From positions 92,446 to 156,445 of the forward strand of contig NZ_JACRSZ010000009.1 of the NCBI RefSeq assembly GCF_014385005.1: 64,000 nucleotides of DNA, given 5' to 3'. Below the pieces are notes generated by a model that was not told the origin of the DNA, made no database searches, and saw only the letters and a list, made by a program, of their open reading frames with translations. Below are positions 1-8,964 of the stretch, in pieces (position 1 is the first letter of the stretch; every line of letters starts with the position of its first letter). The position numbers and the translations under genes are program-made. Origin of the DNA: Jingyaoa shaoxingensis. GTDB taxonomy: Bacteria; Bacillota; Clostridia; Lachnospirales; Lachnospiraceae.

Positions 1-69
1 GCATTAGAGTTAATTGATAATCTGGAGGCAGAGGGAAAGAAAGTTAAGATCTGTTTCTGGTGTGTGTGA
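1..69 (+). CDS. Possible 3' end of an unidentified gene
   Basis: Frame 1 is open from the window edge to a TGA at 67-69 and encodes about 22 residues ending in KICFWCV; the other two forward frames have early stops. The fragment is too short to assign a family. It could be the tail of a gene upstream of the two-component system or chance. About 90 bases of apparently non-coding sequence separate it from the next start codon. Confidence 0.3.
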   Translation, partial: ALELIDNLEAEGKKVKICFWCV

Positions 70-159
70 AAAGAATAAGCCATGAGGAGCTTCTGAGAAA
101 CAGAGGCAGTTATTACCGGTTATGTAATCAACTGACCGGAGAAGACGGAGAGAAGAGCA

Positions 160-864
160 ATGATTCGGATTGCAGTGGTGGAAGATGAAGAATTATATGC
201 AGGGCAGCTTCAGAATTACATCAGTAAATATGCAGAAGAACGAAAAAAACAGATAAAGGTAACATGGTTTCAGGACGGAGAAGATATTGTGTCCGGTTAT
301 AAGGGGGAGTATGATATCATTCTTCTGGATATCCAGATGCGTTTTATGGATGGTATGACAGCTGCAGAGAAAATACGAGAACTGGATTCTGAAGTGGTGC
401 TGATGTTTATTACCAATATGATTCAATATGCAGTGCGCGGGTACGAAGTGGATGCAATGGATTATGTGGTGAAACCGGTGGAATATTTTGCCTTTTCACA
501 AAAGCTGGATAAGGCAATTGGAAGAATACAGAAAAAGACAGAGGTATTTCTTAAAGTCCCGGTAGAAGATGGGGTTAAGAAGCTGAATGTGGCAGAGATT
601 CTTTACATTGAAAGTGTAGGGCACAATGTGATCTATCGGATGGAATCCGGAAAGTATTTATCCAGAACGGCTCTGAAAGAACTGGAGGCGACAATGAAAC
701 CTTATGGATTTTTTCGGTGTGGAAAAGGCTTTCTTGTAAATATGAAGCGGGTAGATGGGATCAGCGGCAGTGATTGTATCATTGAAGGTGAGCGGGTTCC
801 TGTCAGTCGGAGTCGGAAAAAGGAATTTATGGAACTGTTAATACAGTATATGGATGAGGGATAG
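160..864 (+). CDS. LytTR-family response regulator
   Basis: This 234-residue protein has an N-terminal receiver domain (about 1-120) with the acidic pair near E8/D9, phospho-acceptor D57 in the segment ILLDIQM, and K105 in VVKP. A C-terminal LytTR DNA-binding domain follows (about 133-230). It should act as a cytoplasmic transcription factor phosphorylated by the kinase encoded 2 bases downstream. The start is preceded by GGAGAGAAGAG. LytTR proteins bind pairs of short direct repeats about two helical turns apart, and a matching pair lies at 2258-2289 in front of the GH3 operon, so that operon is the probable target. The signal is unknown. Confidence 0.93.
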   Translation: MIRIAVVEDEELYAGQLQNYISKYAEERKKQIKVTWFQDGEDIVSGYKGEYDIILLDIQMRFMDGMTAAEKIRELDSEVVLMFITNMIQYAVRGYEVDAMDYVVKPVEYFAFSQKLDKAIGRIQKKTEVFLKVPVEDGVKKLNVAEILYIESVGHNVIYRMESGKYLSRTALKELEATMKPYGFFRCGKGFLVNMKRVDGISGSDCIIEGERVPVSRSRKKEFMELLIQYMDEG

Positions 865-866
865 CA

Positions 867-2174
867 ATGAATGTAGTACAGGATATTCCAAGATATTATA
901 CAGCACTTGCAGAATGGTCAGCCTGTCTGTTGTATGTGAATCTGATCGGAGGGATCAAAAAAGAAACGAAGAACATTCTTTTGGCAGGAGTTTTTCTGAT
1001 TGTCCAGACTGGATTTCTTGTAAGCACCGATAATGTGGCGGTGTATCTGTGGATTCCCTGTATGATAATGGCAGTAGGGCTCATGTTTGGCTATATTTGT
1101 CTTGCAGGACAGCTTACGATCCGGGAAACCGGGTATTGCTGTGCCAGAGCATTTATTTTGGCAGAATTTATGGCTTCATTGGAATGGCAGTTATGTTCCT
1201 TTGGGTGGAAATGGCTGTTTGGGCAGAATATACTGGCAAGAGGTTTGTTGCTGACTGCTGTTTATGTGCTCTGTATTCTGGTGATGTATTATCTGGAAAA
1301 ACCATTGATAACAGCTGGTATACTGAAGCAGGTGACATGGAAAGAAACGGGATTTGCAGTGGGAATTGCAGCATTGATTTTTGCATTCAGCAATCTCAGC
1401 TATCTGTCAGTGGAATCACCGTTTTCCGCATCTATTTTACGGGATATTTTTAATATCCGAACATTGGTGGATCTGGTTGGAATAGCAGTACTGCATGCCT
1501 ATCAGAGCAGAATTTGTGAATATACGGCTGAAAAAGAGCTGGCATCCATCAATTTGCTATTGCGCAGCCAGTACGATCAGTACCGCAATTATCAGGACAG
1601 TCTGGATCTGATTCATATGAAGTATCATGATCTGAAACATCAAATTGCAGGACTCCGCGCAGAAACTGATGAGCAGAAGCGAAAAGACTGGCTGGACGTC
1701 ATGGAAGAAGAGATCAGTGCATTTGAAAGCTTGAATAAGACCGGCAACCAGGTACTGGATACGATTCTTGCAGCTAAAATTTTTCATTGCCGAAGAAATA
1801 AGATACAGATATCCTGCGTAGCAGACGGAAAACTGCTGGATTTTATGCATGTCACAGATATCTGTTCTATTTTTGGCAATGCGTTGGATAATGCGATTGA
1901 GAGTGTTATTTTGCTTCCGGAAGAAGAAAAACGTCTGATTCATCTTACGGTATCAGCAAAGAAAAATTTTGTATTTATTAAAGTTGAGAATTATTGTGAA
2001 GAAAAAGTGGAAGTGAATGAACACGGAATTTTGCCAACCAGTAAAGCGGATAAGGATAATCATGGATTTGGAATCAAAAGTATTTGTTATGCAGTACAGA
2101 AGTACGACGGAAGTGTGAATTTTGGTGTAAAGAACAATTGGTTTGAATTGAGTATTCTCATTCCGCTGACATAG
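867..2174 (+). CDS. GHKL-type sensor histidine kinase
   Basis: The 435-residue protein has an N-terminal half rich in hydrophobic segments (about 1-210, six or so membrane helices) as in AgrC/VirS-like kinases. A coiled segment follows with the phospho-acceptor motif KYHDLKHQ, where H254 is the likely site. The C-terminal ATPase domain shows the N box NALDNAIES and the G box GFGIKSI. It should autophosphorylate and pass the phosphate to the LytTR regulator encoded just upstream; only 2 bases separate the genes. No peptide pheromone gene was found nearby, so the ligand may be a sugar or another small molecule. A strong terminator follows. Confidence 0.92.
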   Translation: MNVVQDIPRYYTALAEWSACLLYVNLIGGIKKETKNILLAGVFLIVQTGFLVSTDNVAVYLWIPCMIMAVGLMFGYICLAGQLTIRETGYCCARAFILAEFMASLEWQLCSFGWKWLFGQNILARGLLLTAVYVLCILVMYYLEKPLITAGILKQVTWKETGFAVGIAALIFAFSNLSYLSVESPFSASILRDIFNIRTLVDLVGIAVLHAYQSRICEYTAEKELASINLLLRSQYDQYRNYQDSLDLIHMKYHDLKHQIAGLRAETDEQKRKDWLDVMEEEISAFESLNKTGNQVLDTILAAKIFHCRRNKIQISCVADGKLLDFMHVTDICSIFGNALDNAIESVILLPEEEKRLIHLTVSAKKNFVFIKVENYCEEKVEVNEHGILPTSKADKDNHGFGIKSICYAVQKYDGSVNFGVKNNWFELSILIPLT

Positions 2175-2197
2175 AAAAGACAGATATTTTTAAATAG

Positions 2198-2248
2198 AAG
2201 AGACATTTTCCAGACAGAACAATGCAGGACTGGAAAAGTCTCTTTTTT
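2198..2248 (+). terminator. Rho-independent terminator after the two-component operon
   Basis: The arms AAGAGACATTTTCCAG (2198-2213) and CTGGAAAAGTCTCTT (2230-2244) pair almost perfectly and are followed by a run of T. The terminator separates the kinase gene from the GH3 operon, so the latter needs its own promoter. Confidence 0.9.
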
Positions 2249-2257
2249 AGTTTTGTT

Positions 2258-2320
2258 TGCATTTCATGCAAAAATCATGCATTTCATGCCCCAAACGGCA
2301 CAAAATAAAAAAATATGATA
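2258..2320 (+). promoter_or_regulatory. Candidate LytTR-controlled promoter of the GH3 operon
   Basis: The 12-mer TGCATTTCATGC occurs at 2258-2269 and again at 2278-2289, a 20-base period. A -10-like TATGAT lies at 2314-2319 with no good -35 in front of it. A direct repeat pair next to a poor -35 is the arrangement used by AgrA/LytTR activators. Assignment to the regulator at 160-864 is an inference from this layout and proximity. Confidence 0.6.
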
Positions 2321-2370
2321 CAGTTCTATGCATAAAAAAGAAGAGAAATCTCTAAGAAGGAGGAAAATGA

Positions 2371-5265
2371 ATGTTAGCTATTAACATCGATGACGTGATC
2401 AATGTCCTTAATTCCTGTAAGAATTATCTGATTGCACTTGGAATAATTTTTGCAGTGATAATTATAGCGATGATCGCTGTCAGCAAACTGAATAAACCAT
2501 TAAAGAAAATGATCCGCGCGCAGGGCTGGATCGCAATTTTACTGTCTGTTGTAGTTATTGTGAATCTGATCTGTACAGGACCAATGTACAGCATGATTTC
2601 GCTGGCGATGGGAGAAGGTTCCATCAGTGAAGAAACTTCGGCTGCAGCGACAGAACTGTGTGAAGATATCGCAGAAGAAGGGATTGTGCTTCTGCAGAAT
2701 CATGACAATACACTGCCTCTGGCACAGGGAACAAAGCTGAATGTATTTGGCTGGTCATCCACGAATCCAATTTATGGAGGTACAGGTTCCGGTGGACTTT
2801 CCGATGCTTATCCGACAGTTCCACTTTTGGAAGGACTGAAAAATGCAGGCTTTGACGTAAATCAGGATTTGGTAAAGTTTTATGAAGAGTATCGTTCCAC
2901 ACGTCCTACGGTAGGTATGTGGGGACAGGACTGGACAATTCCGGAGCCTTCTATGGAAGAATACGATAATGCAGGTATATTTGAATCAGCAAAAGAGTAT
3001 TCAGATACAGCAATGGTAGTGATTGCACGTTCAGGCGGTGAAGGTGCCGATCTTCCAACCAGCCTGGATCCAAATGTGGAAGATAATTTCCAGGATGGCG
3101 GAACATTTGGTTCTTCAGGACTTCGTTATAGCGAAAATAAAGATGATCTGGATGCATCCAAGCATTATCTGGAACTCTCAAACAGAGAACAGGCTATGCT
3201 GGATCGTGTAGCAGAAGATTATGATAATATTATTCTGGTTGTAAATGCGGCAAATACTATGGAACTGGGATTTGTATCAGATTATGAACAGATTAAGAGT
3301 GTGGTATGGTGTCCTGGAACAGGTCAGTCCGGTTTTAATTCTCTTGGAAAAATTTTAAACGGTGAAGTAAATCCATCCGGAAAAACCAGTGACACGTTTG
3401 TGGCAGATTTGACAAAAACACCTACATTTAACAATTTTGGGGATTTTGAGTATGACAATATGAATGAATTCGCCGTGGATGGTGTGAATCCAAAATTTGT
3501 GAACTACACGGATGGAATTTATGTAGGATACCGTTTCTGGGAAACAGCAGCAGAAGAAGGTCTGATTGATTATGATGAGATGGTGACCTATCCGTTTGGA
3601 TACGGACTTTCTTATACAACTTTTGCGCAGACACTGGATAGTGTAACAGAAGAAAATGGTAAAATTACTGTAAAAGTAACGGTTACAAATACAGGAGATA
3701 CAGCCGGCAAAGATGTGGCAGAAGTGTACTATAATCCACCATACACCAATGGCGGAATTGAAAAAGCATCTTGTAATCTGATCGGATTTGCCAAGACTCA
3801 GGTGTTGGAACCGGGAGCAAGTGAAACTCTGACCATTGATTTTGATGTAGAAGATATGGCATCCTATGACGATCAGAATGCAAAAGCATATGTGCTGGAA
3901 GAAGGAGAATACAAGATCTCACTTCGCAGTGATTCACATACCATGATTGATGAAAAGTCTTATAAAGTAGAGAAAACAACGGTATACGATGAAAATGCCC
4001 GCAGTACAGATCAGATAGTAGCAACAAACCAGCTGGATGCAGCAAGGGGAGAAATTACTTATCTTTCACGTGCAGATCATTTTGCAAATTATGAAGATGC
4101 AACAGCAGCACCGACGAATTATACAATGTCTGAGGAAGACAAAGCAACATTTTTTAACAACAGTAATTATGATCCGGAAGCAGAAAACAATGATGCGGAT
4201 GAGATGCCGACAACCGGAGCCAAAAATGGCGTGAAGCTGGCTGATCTTCGTGGTCTGGATTATGAGGATGCCAAATGGGATGAACTGTTGGATGAATTGA
4301 CTGTAAGTGATATGGATATGCTGATTGCACTTGGCGGATATCAGACAGCACCTGTAAAAGAGATCGGAAAGGTACAGACAGTAGACTGTGACGGACCGGC
4401 ATCTATAAATAATAACTTTACCGGAAAAGGATCCATTGGATTCCCGGCAGGAGTAATGATTGCCAACACATGGAATGTGGACCTTGCCACTGCATTTGGA
4501 ACCAGTATCGGTGAAATGGCAGATCAGATGGGAGTATCCGGATGGTATGCACCGGCTATGAATATTCACAGAAGCGCATTTGCCGGACGTAATTTTGAAT
4601 ATTATTCTGAAGATCCACTGCTTTCCGGTGCCATTGCAGAAAATGCAGTAGCAGGTGCAGCAACAAAAGGAGTCTATGCTTATATCAAACATTTTGCATT
4701 AAATGATCAGGAAACCAACCGTACCAATCAGTTGTGTACCTGGTTTGATGAACAGTCAGCCCGTGAAATTTATCTGAAACCGTTTGAAATGTGTGTAAAA
4801 GACAGTGATGCAAAAGCTGTGATGACGGCATTTAATTTCTATGGCACGACACCGGCACAGGCAGACAGTACAGTGCTTAACAATATCCTTCGTGATGAAT
4901 GGGGCTTCAGAGGTTTTGTACTGACTGATTATTATGGAGTATACGGTTATCAGGATTCAGATCGTTTTATCAGAAATGGTAATGACTGTATGTTAGTGGC
5001 ATATGATACAGAAACTAATCATGTAAGTGATACTACAAGTGCCACTTCAGTAAAAGCAATGCGTCAGGCAGCAAAGAATATTTTGTACACTACTGTAAAC
5101 AGCAGAGCGTATGACGCAGAAAACTTAAATACCGGTATGCCAGACTGGCAGAAGCTGATGATCGGTATCGATGTAGTTCTTGGCGTGTGTCTGATTGCGC
5201 TGGAGGTACTGACATTAAAGAAATATAAGAAAAGAAAAGCAGCAAATACAACGGTAACAGAATAA
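2371..5265 (+). CDS. Membrane-anchored GH3 beta-glycosidase with permuted domain order
   Basis: This 964-residue protein begins with two hydrophobic helices (about 17-37 and 53-75) and ends with another (about 925-945) followed by a basic tail. Between them the usual GH3 order is inverted. The alpha/beta sandwich part comes first (EGIVLLQNHDNTLPL near 110), then a fibronectin-III-like part after the motif YPFGYGLSYTTF, and last the TIM barrel with GRNFEYYSEDP, IKHFALNDQE and the probable nucleophile D853 in VLTDYYG. Inverted-order GH3 enzymes are known from ruminococci. The catalytic part probably faces outwards and cleaves beta-glucosides or similar sugars. The start ATG is preceded by AAGGAGGAAAATGA. 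The next gene begins 14 bases downstream. Confidence 0.9.
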   Translation: MLAINIDDVINVLNSCKNYLIALGIIFAVIIIAMIAVSKLNKPLKKMIRAQGWIAILLSVVVIVNLICTGPMYSMISLAMGEGSISEETSAAATELCEDIAEEGIVLLQNHDNTLPLAQGTKLNVFGWSSTNPIYGGTGSGGLSDAYPTVPLLEGLKNAGFDVNQDLVKFYEEYRSTRPTVGMWGQDWTIPEPSMEEYDNAGIFESAKEYSDTAMVVIARSGGEGADLPTSLDPNVEDNFQDGGTFGSSGLRYSENKDDLDASKHYLELSNREQAMLDRVAEDYDNIILVVNAANTMELGFVSDYEQIKSVVWCPGTGQSGFNSLGKILNGEVNPSGKTSDTFVADLTKTPTFNNFGDFEYDNMNEFAVDGVNPKFVNYTDGIYVGYRFWETAAEEGLIDYDEMVTYPFGYGLSYTTFAQTLDSVTEENGKITVKVTVTNTGDTAGKDVAEVYYNPPYTNGGIEKASCNLIGFAKTQVLEPGASETLTIDFDVEDMASYDDQNAKAYVLEEGEYKISLRSDSHTMIDEKSYKVEKTTVYDENARSTDQIVATNQLDAARGEITYLSRADHFANYEDATAAPTNYTMSEEDKATFFNNSNYDPEAENNDADEMPTTGAKNGVKLADLRGLDYEDAKWDELLDELTVSDMDMLIALGGYQTAPVKEIGKVQTVDCDGPASINNNFTGKGSIGFPAGVMIANTWNVDLATAFGTSIGEMADQMGVSGWYAPAMNIHRSAFAGRNFEYYSEDPLLSGAIAENAVAGAATKGVYAYIKHFALNDQETNRTNQLCTWFDEQSAREIYLKPFEMCVKDSDAKAVMTAFNFYGTTPAQADSTVLNNILRDEWGFRGFVLTDYYGVYGYQDSDRFIRNGNDCMLVAYDTETNHVSDTTSATSVKAMRQAAKNILYTTVNSRAYDAENLNTGMPDWQKLMIGIDVVLGVCLIALEVLTLKKYKKRKAANTTVTE

Positions 5266-5279
5266 AGAAAGGCAGGATA

Positions 5280-7715
5280 ATGAAACATCAGGATCTGACA
5301 TCAAAGATGACACTGGAAGAAAAAGCAGCTATCCTGAGTGGGAAAACAGTCTGGCAGACCATGGAGATTCCAAGACTGCAGATACCGGCAATCTTCTGCT
5401 CAGACGGTCCTCACGGACTGCGCAGACAGGCGGGCGAAGGAGACCATCTTGGTCTCAATGCTTCGCTGCCGGCAACCTGTTTTCCGACCGCAGCAACAAT
5501 TGCAAATAGCTGGAATACGGAACTGGGAGAAAAGTTGGGATCTGCGCTGGGAGAAGAAGCAGCAGCGCAGAAGGTAGATGTTCTTTTGGGACCGGGACTG
5601 AATATTAAGAGAAGTCCTTTATGTGGAAGGAATTTTGAGTATTTTTCTGAGGATCCTTATCTGGCGGGAAAAATGGCAGCGTCCTACGTCAGAGGTATAC
5701 AAAGTCAGGGCGTTTATGCCTGCCCAAAACATTTTGCGGTAAACAGTCAGGAATTACGCCGCATGGCTATGGATTCTGTACTGGATGAGAGAACATTAAG
5801 AGAAATTTATCTGACAGGATTTGAAATTGCCATAAAAGAAGGAAAAGCAAAAGCGATTATGTCCAGTTATAATGAGGTCAACGGAACCTATGCGAATGAG
5901 AATCCGCATTTGCTTTTGGATATTCTGCGAAAAGAATGGGGATTTGAAGGTATTGTGGTTACAGACTGGGGTGCAAGCAATGATCATGCAAAAGGTGTAG
6001 CCTGTCGTTCGAACCTGGAAATGCCTGCACCGGGGTTGGATTCAGCCAGAGAACTTCTGGAAGCTGTTGAGTCAAAAAAACTTTCGATGGACGAACTGGA
6101 TCAATGTGTGGACGATCTTCTGGAGGCGATTCTGGAACTTTCCGTTCAGAAGCGGGGAGCAGAATTTGATCAGAAAAAGCATCATGAAATTGCCAGAGAA
6201 GCAGCAGAAGAGAGTATTGTACTTTTGAAAAATGAGAAACAGGTTCTTCCTTTAAAAGCAGGAACAAAAGTTGCGTTGATCGGAGATTTTGCCTTTGAAC
6301 CAAGATATCAGGGAGCCGGTTCATCTATGGTGAATCCAACCAGGCTGGAGACCATGGAAAACGAGATCATGCACTATGATTTGCAGCTGGCAGGAAAGTG
6401 TCGTGGTTACCGGCGTACCGGTGAAAATGATACAGCACTGGAACAGGAAGCACTTCATGTGGCCAGTCAGAGTGATGTGATTTTGTATTGTTTCGGACTG
6501 GACGAACTGAGCGAATCAGAAGGACTGGATCGTGCACATATGAAGATCCCGCAGAATCAGATTGATTTGCTGGAAAAACTTTTTCAGTGCGGCAAACCGG
6601 TGATTGGAATCTTAAGTGCCGGTTCTGCAACGGAGATGACATGGGAAAAGAATCTGACTGCAATTGTGCATGGATATTTGGGAGGACAGGCCAGTGCATC
6701 TGCAATGCTCAATGTACTGACCGGGCGTGTCAATCCATCCGGTCATTTGAATGAAACTTACCCTCTTGATTATGAAGATACACCGGCTTATCATTATTTC
6801 CCAAGTGAAGAGAGAACCGCGCAGTACCGGGAAGGAATCTATGTGGGATATCGTTATTACGATACGGCAAAAAAACCAGTGAGATATCCATTTGGTTATG
6901 GATTGTCATATACAACGTTTGCTTTTTCGGATTTGAAAGAAGAAGAAAATGGAATTTCTGTAAAAGTGACAAACACAGGAGATACAGATGGCGCAGCTGT
7001 AGTACAGATGTACGTATCGCTTCCAAAGGCAAGGGTATTCCGTCCGGAAAAGGAACTGAAAGGCTTTACAAAAGTATTTTTGAAAGTAGGAGAAAGCAGA
7101 ACCGTATCCATTGCATTTGATGATAAAACATTCCGCTATTGGAATAACAAGACCGGAGGCTGGGAAATCGAAGAAGGGGAATATCTGGTGGCAGTTGGAG
7201 AAAACTGTGAAGCAATTCATGAAACCATGACTGTGCATCGTGCAGGAAGTACAGTAGAAATCCCGGATGTTTATCAGAAAGAGATGCTTCCATCCTACTA
7301 TAATGCTGATATACAGAATGTAACAGACAGTGAATTTGCAAAACTTCTGGGACATGAAATTCCTTCCGGCAAGTGGAGCGGAAGTCTGAATAAGAATGAT
7401 GCGATCTGTCAGCTTTATTATGCAAAAAGCCCGATTGCCCGTCTGATCTATCGTATTTTAACAAGTATGAAGAATAAAAGCGAAGCAAAGGGAAAACCGG
7501 ATCTGAATATTCTGTTTATTTATAATATGCCATTTCGCGGAATTGCGAAAATGACTGCAGGAGCAGTCAGCCGGGATATGGTAGATGGTATGGTGACAGC
7601 AGTGAATGGTCATTTCTTCAGAGGGCTTGGACAGATTATAAAAGGATATTTTGTCAATGCTAAGGCAAACAAAGCCTATGAGAAAAAACTGGAACAGACA
7701 GGAGCAGAAAAATAA
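5280..7715 (+). CDS. GH3 beta-glycosidase, canonical order
   Basis: The 811-residue protein starts directly with the GH3 barrel and has no signal peptide, so it is likely cytoplasmic. Recognisable motifs are CSDGPHGLR, GRNFEYFSEDPYLAG, CPKHFAVNSQE and the nucleophile D229 in VVTDWGAS. The sandwich domain follows (ESIVLLKNEKQVLPL), then the fibronectin-III-like domain after YPFGYGLSYTTF. An extra C-terminal extension of about 130 residues after position 680 has no clear motif. It is co-transcribed with the anchored GH3 upstream, which suggests extracellular trimming followed by intracellular hydrolysis; the sugar cannot be read from sequence. Confidence 0.92.
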   Translation: MKHQDLTSKMTLEEKAAILSGKTVWQTMEIPRLQIPAIFCSDGPHGLRRQAGEGDHLGLNASLPATCFPTAATIANSWNTELGEKLGSALGEEAAAQKVDVLLGPGLNIKRSPLCGRNFEYFSEDPYLAGKMAASYVRGIQSQGVYACPKHFAVNSQELRRMAMDSVLDERTLREIYLTGFEIAIKEGKAKAIMSSYNEVNGTYANENPHLLLDILRKEWGFEGIVVTDWGASNDHAKGVACRSNLEMPAPGLDSARELLEAVESKKLSMDELDQCVDDLLEAILELSVQKRGAEFDQKKHHEIAREAAEESIVLLKNEKQVLPLKAGTKVALIGDFAFEPRYQGAGSSMVNPTRLETMENEIMHYDLQLAGKCRGYRRTGENDTALEQEALHVASQSDVILYCFGLDELSESEGLDRAHMKIPQNQIDLLEKLFQCGKPVIGILSAGSATEMTWEKNLTAIVHGYLGGQASASAMLNVLTGRVNPSGHLNETYPLDYEDTPAYHYFPSEERTAQYREGIYVGYRYYDTAKKPVRYPFGYGLSYTTFAFSDLKEEENGISVKVTNTGDTDGAAVVQMYVSLPKARVFRPEKELKGFTKVFLKVGESRTVSIAFDDKTFRYWNNKTGGWEIEEGEYLVAVGENCEAIHETMTVHRAGSTVEIPDVYQKEMLPSYYNADIQNVTDSEFAKLLGHEIPSGKWSGSLNKNDAICQLYYAKSPIARLIYRILTSMKNKSEAKGKPDLNILFIYNMPFRGIAKMTAGAVSRDMVDGMVTAVNGHFFRGLGQIIKGYFVNAKANKAYEKKLEQTGAEK

Positions 7716-7716
7716 C

Positions 7717-8277
7717 ATGAACAGATTAGCGAAATGGTGGCAGAGTTTTGACGGGAAGCATCCGATAGCTGCTCGATGGATTCGGGAAGGTGGGTTGTTT
7801 GTGATTGTCAGCAATCTGATCACAGTATTTAAATACGTTTTATTACAGTTTCTGCCAAAGGCATTTGCAGGACTTCCTGTAGTAGATTTTGGATGGCCGG
7901 GTATTCCGGTGACACTCTTTGGAGAAACTTTTAAATGGAATATTCTGGGGTATGATGCAGCTCATGGTGGACTTCCGTATTTCTGCGCTTATATGATTGC
8001 TATGTTAGTTGGGGAATGTCTGAATTTTCCGTTACAGAGAAATGTGGTATTTCGCAGCAAAGGCAATCTGGCAAAACAGATCGGAGCTTATTTTCTGGCA
8101 TTTTGTATCATCACCTGTATTGTAAATTCTATCAATTGTGTATGGGTGGCCATAGCAGGAATGTTTGTACCGGATTTTATCTACAATATCGGAACTACAG
8201 TGTTAAACGGAGGAGTATCCATGGTGATTTTCTTCTTTGTAAACAAAGCAATTTTTCCTTCGGAAGAAAATAAATAA
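7717..8277 (+). CDS. GtrA-like polytopic membrane protein
   Basis: The 186-residue protein has about four hydrophobic helices and the segment NFPLQRNVVFR, resembling the signature of GtrA-family proteins, which act in export or flipping of lipid-linked sugars. The ATG at 7717 is chosen because it follows the GH3 stop by one base and sits behind GGAGCAG; an upstream in-frame start would lie inside the GH3 gene. It is the last gene of the GH3 operon and is followed by a terminator. Its link to glycoside use is not evident. Confidence 0.7.
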   Translation: MNRLAKWWQSFDGKHPIAARWIREGGLFVIVSNLITVFKYVLLQFLPKAFAGLPVVDFGWPGIPVTLFGETFKWNILGYDAAHGGLPYFCAYMIAMLVGECLNFPLQRNVVFRSKGNLAKQIGAYFLAFCIITCIVNSINCVWVAIAGMFVPDFIYNIGTTVLNGGVSMVIFFFVNKAIFPSEENK

Positions 8278-8285
8278 AAATATGA

Positions 8286-8320
8286 AACAGCTTTTCACGA
8301 TATGTGGAAAGCTGTTTTTT
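8286..8320 (+). terminator. Rho-independent terminator after the GH3 operon
   Basis: The hairpin arms are AACAGCTTTTCAC (8286-8298) and GTGGAAAGCTGTT (8304-8316), followed by a T run to 8320. Confidence 0.88.
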
Positions 8321-8410
8321 GGTTAGCAAAGGAAAACCGACTTGTTTTGCAAAAATAACAAAAAATATACAAAGGAACAGTGATAAATTGTTAAAAAATG
8401 ACATGAAGTA

Positions 8411-8439
8411 TTGCTCAGAAAAAAAAAATCATGTATAAT
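8411..8439 (+). promoter_or_regulatory. Sigma-A-type promoter of the formate dehydrogenase operon
   Basis: TTGCTC at 8411-8416 and a perfect TATAAT at 8434-8439 are separated by 17 bases. The first coding start lies about 43 bases downstream of the -10 box. Confidence 0.75.
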
Positions 8440-8481
8440 ATAGAAAAATGCGGTAAAAGAACACTAAAAGGAGGTAAAAGA

Positions 8482-8964
8482 ATGTTAGACCAGTCATACT
8501 ATGAAAAGGCAGATGAGATCATCGCTTTGTACGGTCCAAAGTCCGCTTCACTGATTCCAATTATGCAGGATATTCAGGCGGAATACCGTTATCTGCCGGG
8601 AGAACTGCTGAACTATGTCGCAGACAAGATTGGAGTAACAAGAGCAAGAGCATACAGTGTTGCAACCTTTTATGAGAACTTTTCTTTTGATGCAAAAGGA
8701 AAATATGTCATCAAAGTTTGTGACGGTACAGCCTGTCATGTTCGTAAATCTCAGCCGGTAAAGGATGCAATCATGAAAGAACTGGGGCTTGAGGGAAAGA
8801 AGTGCACTACAGATGATATGCTCTTTACAGTAGAGACAGTATCTTGTCTTGGTGCCTGTGGACTTGCTCCGACCATGATGGTAAATGAGGACGTTCATCC
8901 GAAGATGACACCGGACAAAGCGGTAAAATTAATCAGAGAATTAAGAGAGGAGAATAAGGCATGA
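8482..8964 (+). CDS. NuoE-like [2Fe-2S] subunit of an NAD-linked formate dehydrogenase
   Basis: The 160-residue protein is a thioredoxin-fold [2Fe-2S] subunit of the NuoE/HydC/HylC family. Cluster ligands are seen in CDGTACHV and, about 40 residues later, CLGACGLAP. The ATG at 8482 is preferred because AAAGGAGG precedes it; the longer frame begins near the -10 box. The stop overlaps the next start (ATGA), which signals translational coupling. It should carry electrons within the diaphorase module that joins the downstream formate dehydrogenase to NAD and possibly ferredoxin. Confidence 0.93.
   Translation: MLDQSYYEKADEIIALYGPKSASLIPIMQDIQAEYRYLPGELLNYVADKIGVTRARAYSVATFYENFSFDAKGKYVIKVCDGTACHVRKSQPVKDAIMKELGLEGKKCTTDDMLFTVETVSCLGACGLAPTMMVNEDVHPKMTPDKAVKLIRELREENKA

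Noticed and set aside
1049..1453. 134-residue reading frame on the plus strand within the kinase gene
   Set aside because: It overlaps the clear histidine kinase in another frame and has no family motif or ribosome site.
4066..4692. 208-residue reading frame on the minus strand
   Set aside because: It lies entirely inside the first GH3 gene and its composition is typical of the reverse complement of coding sequence.
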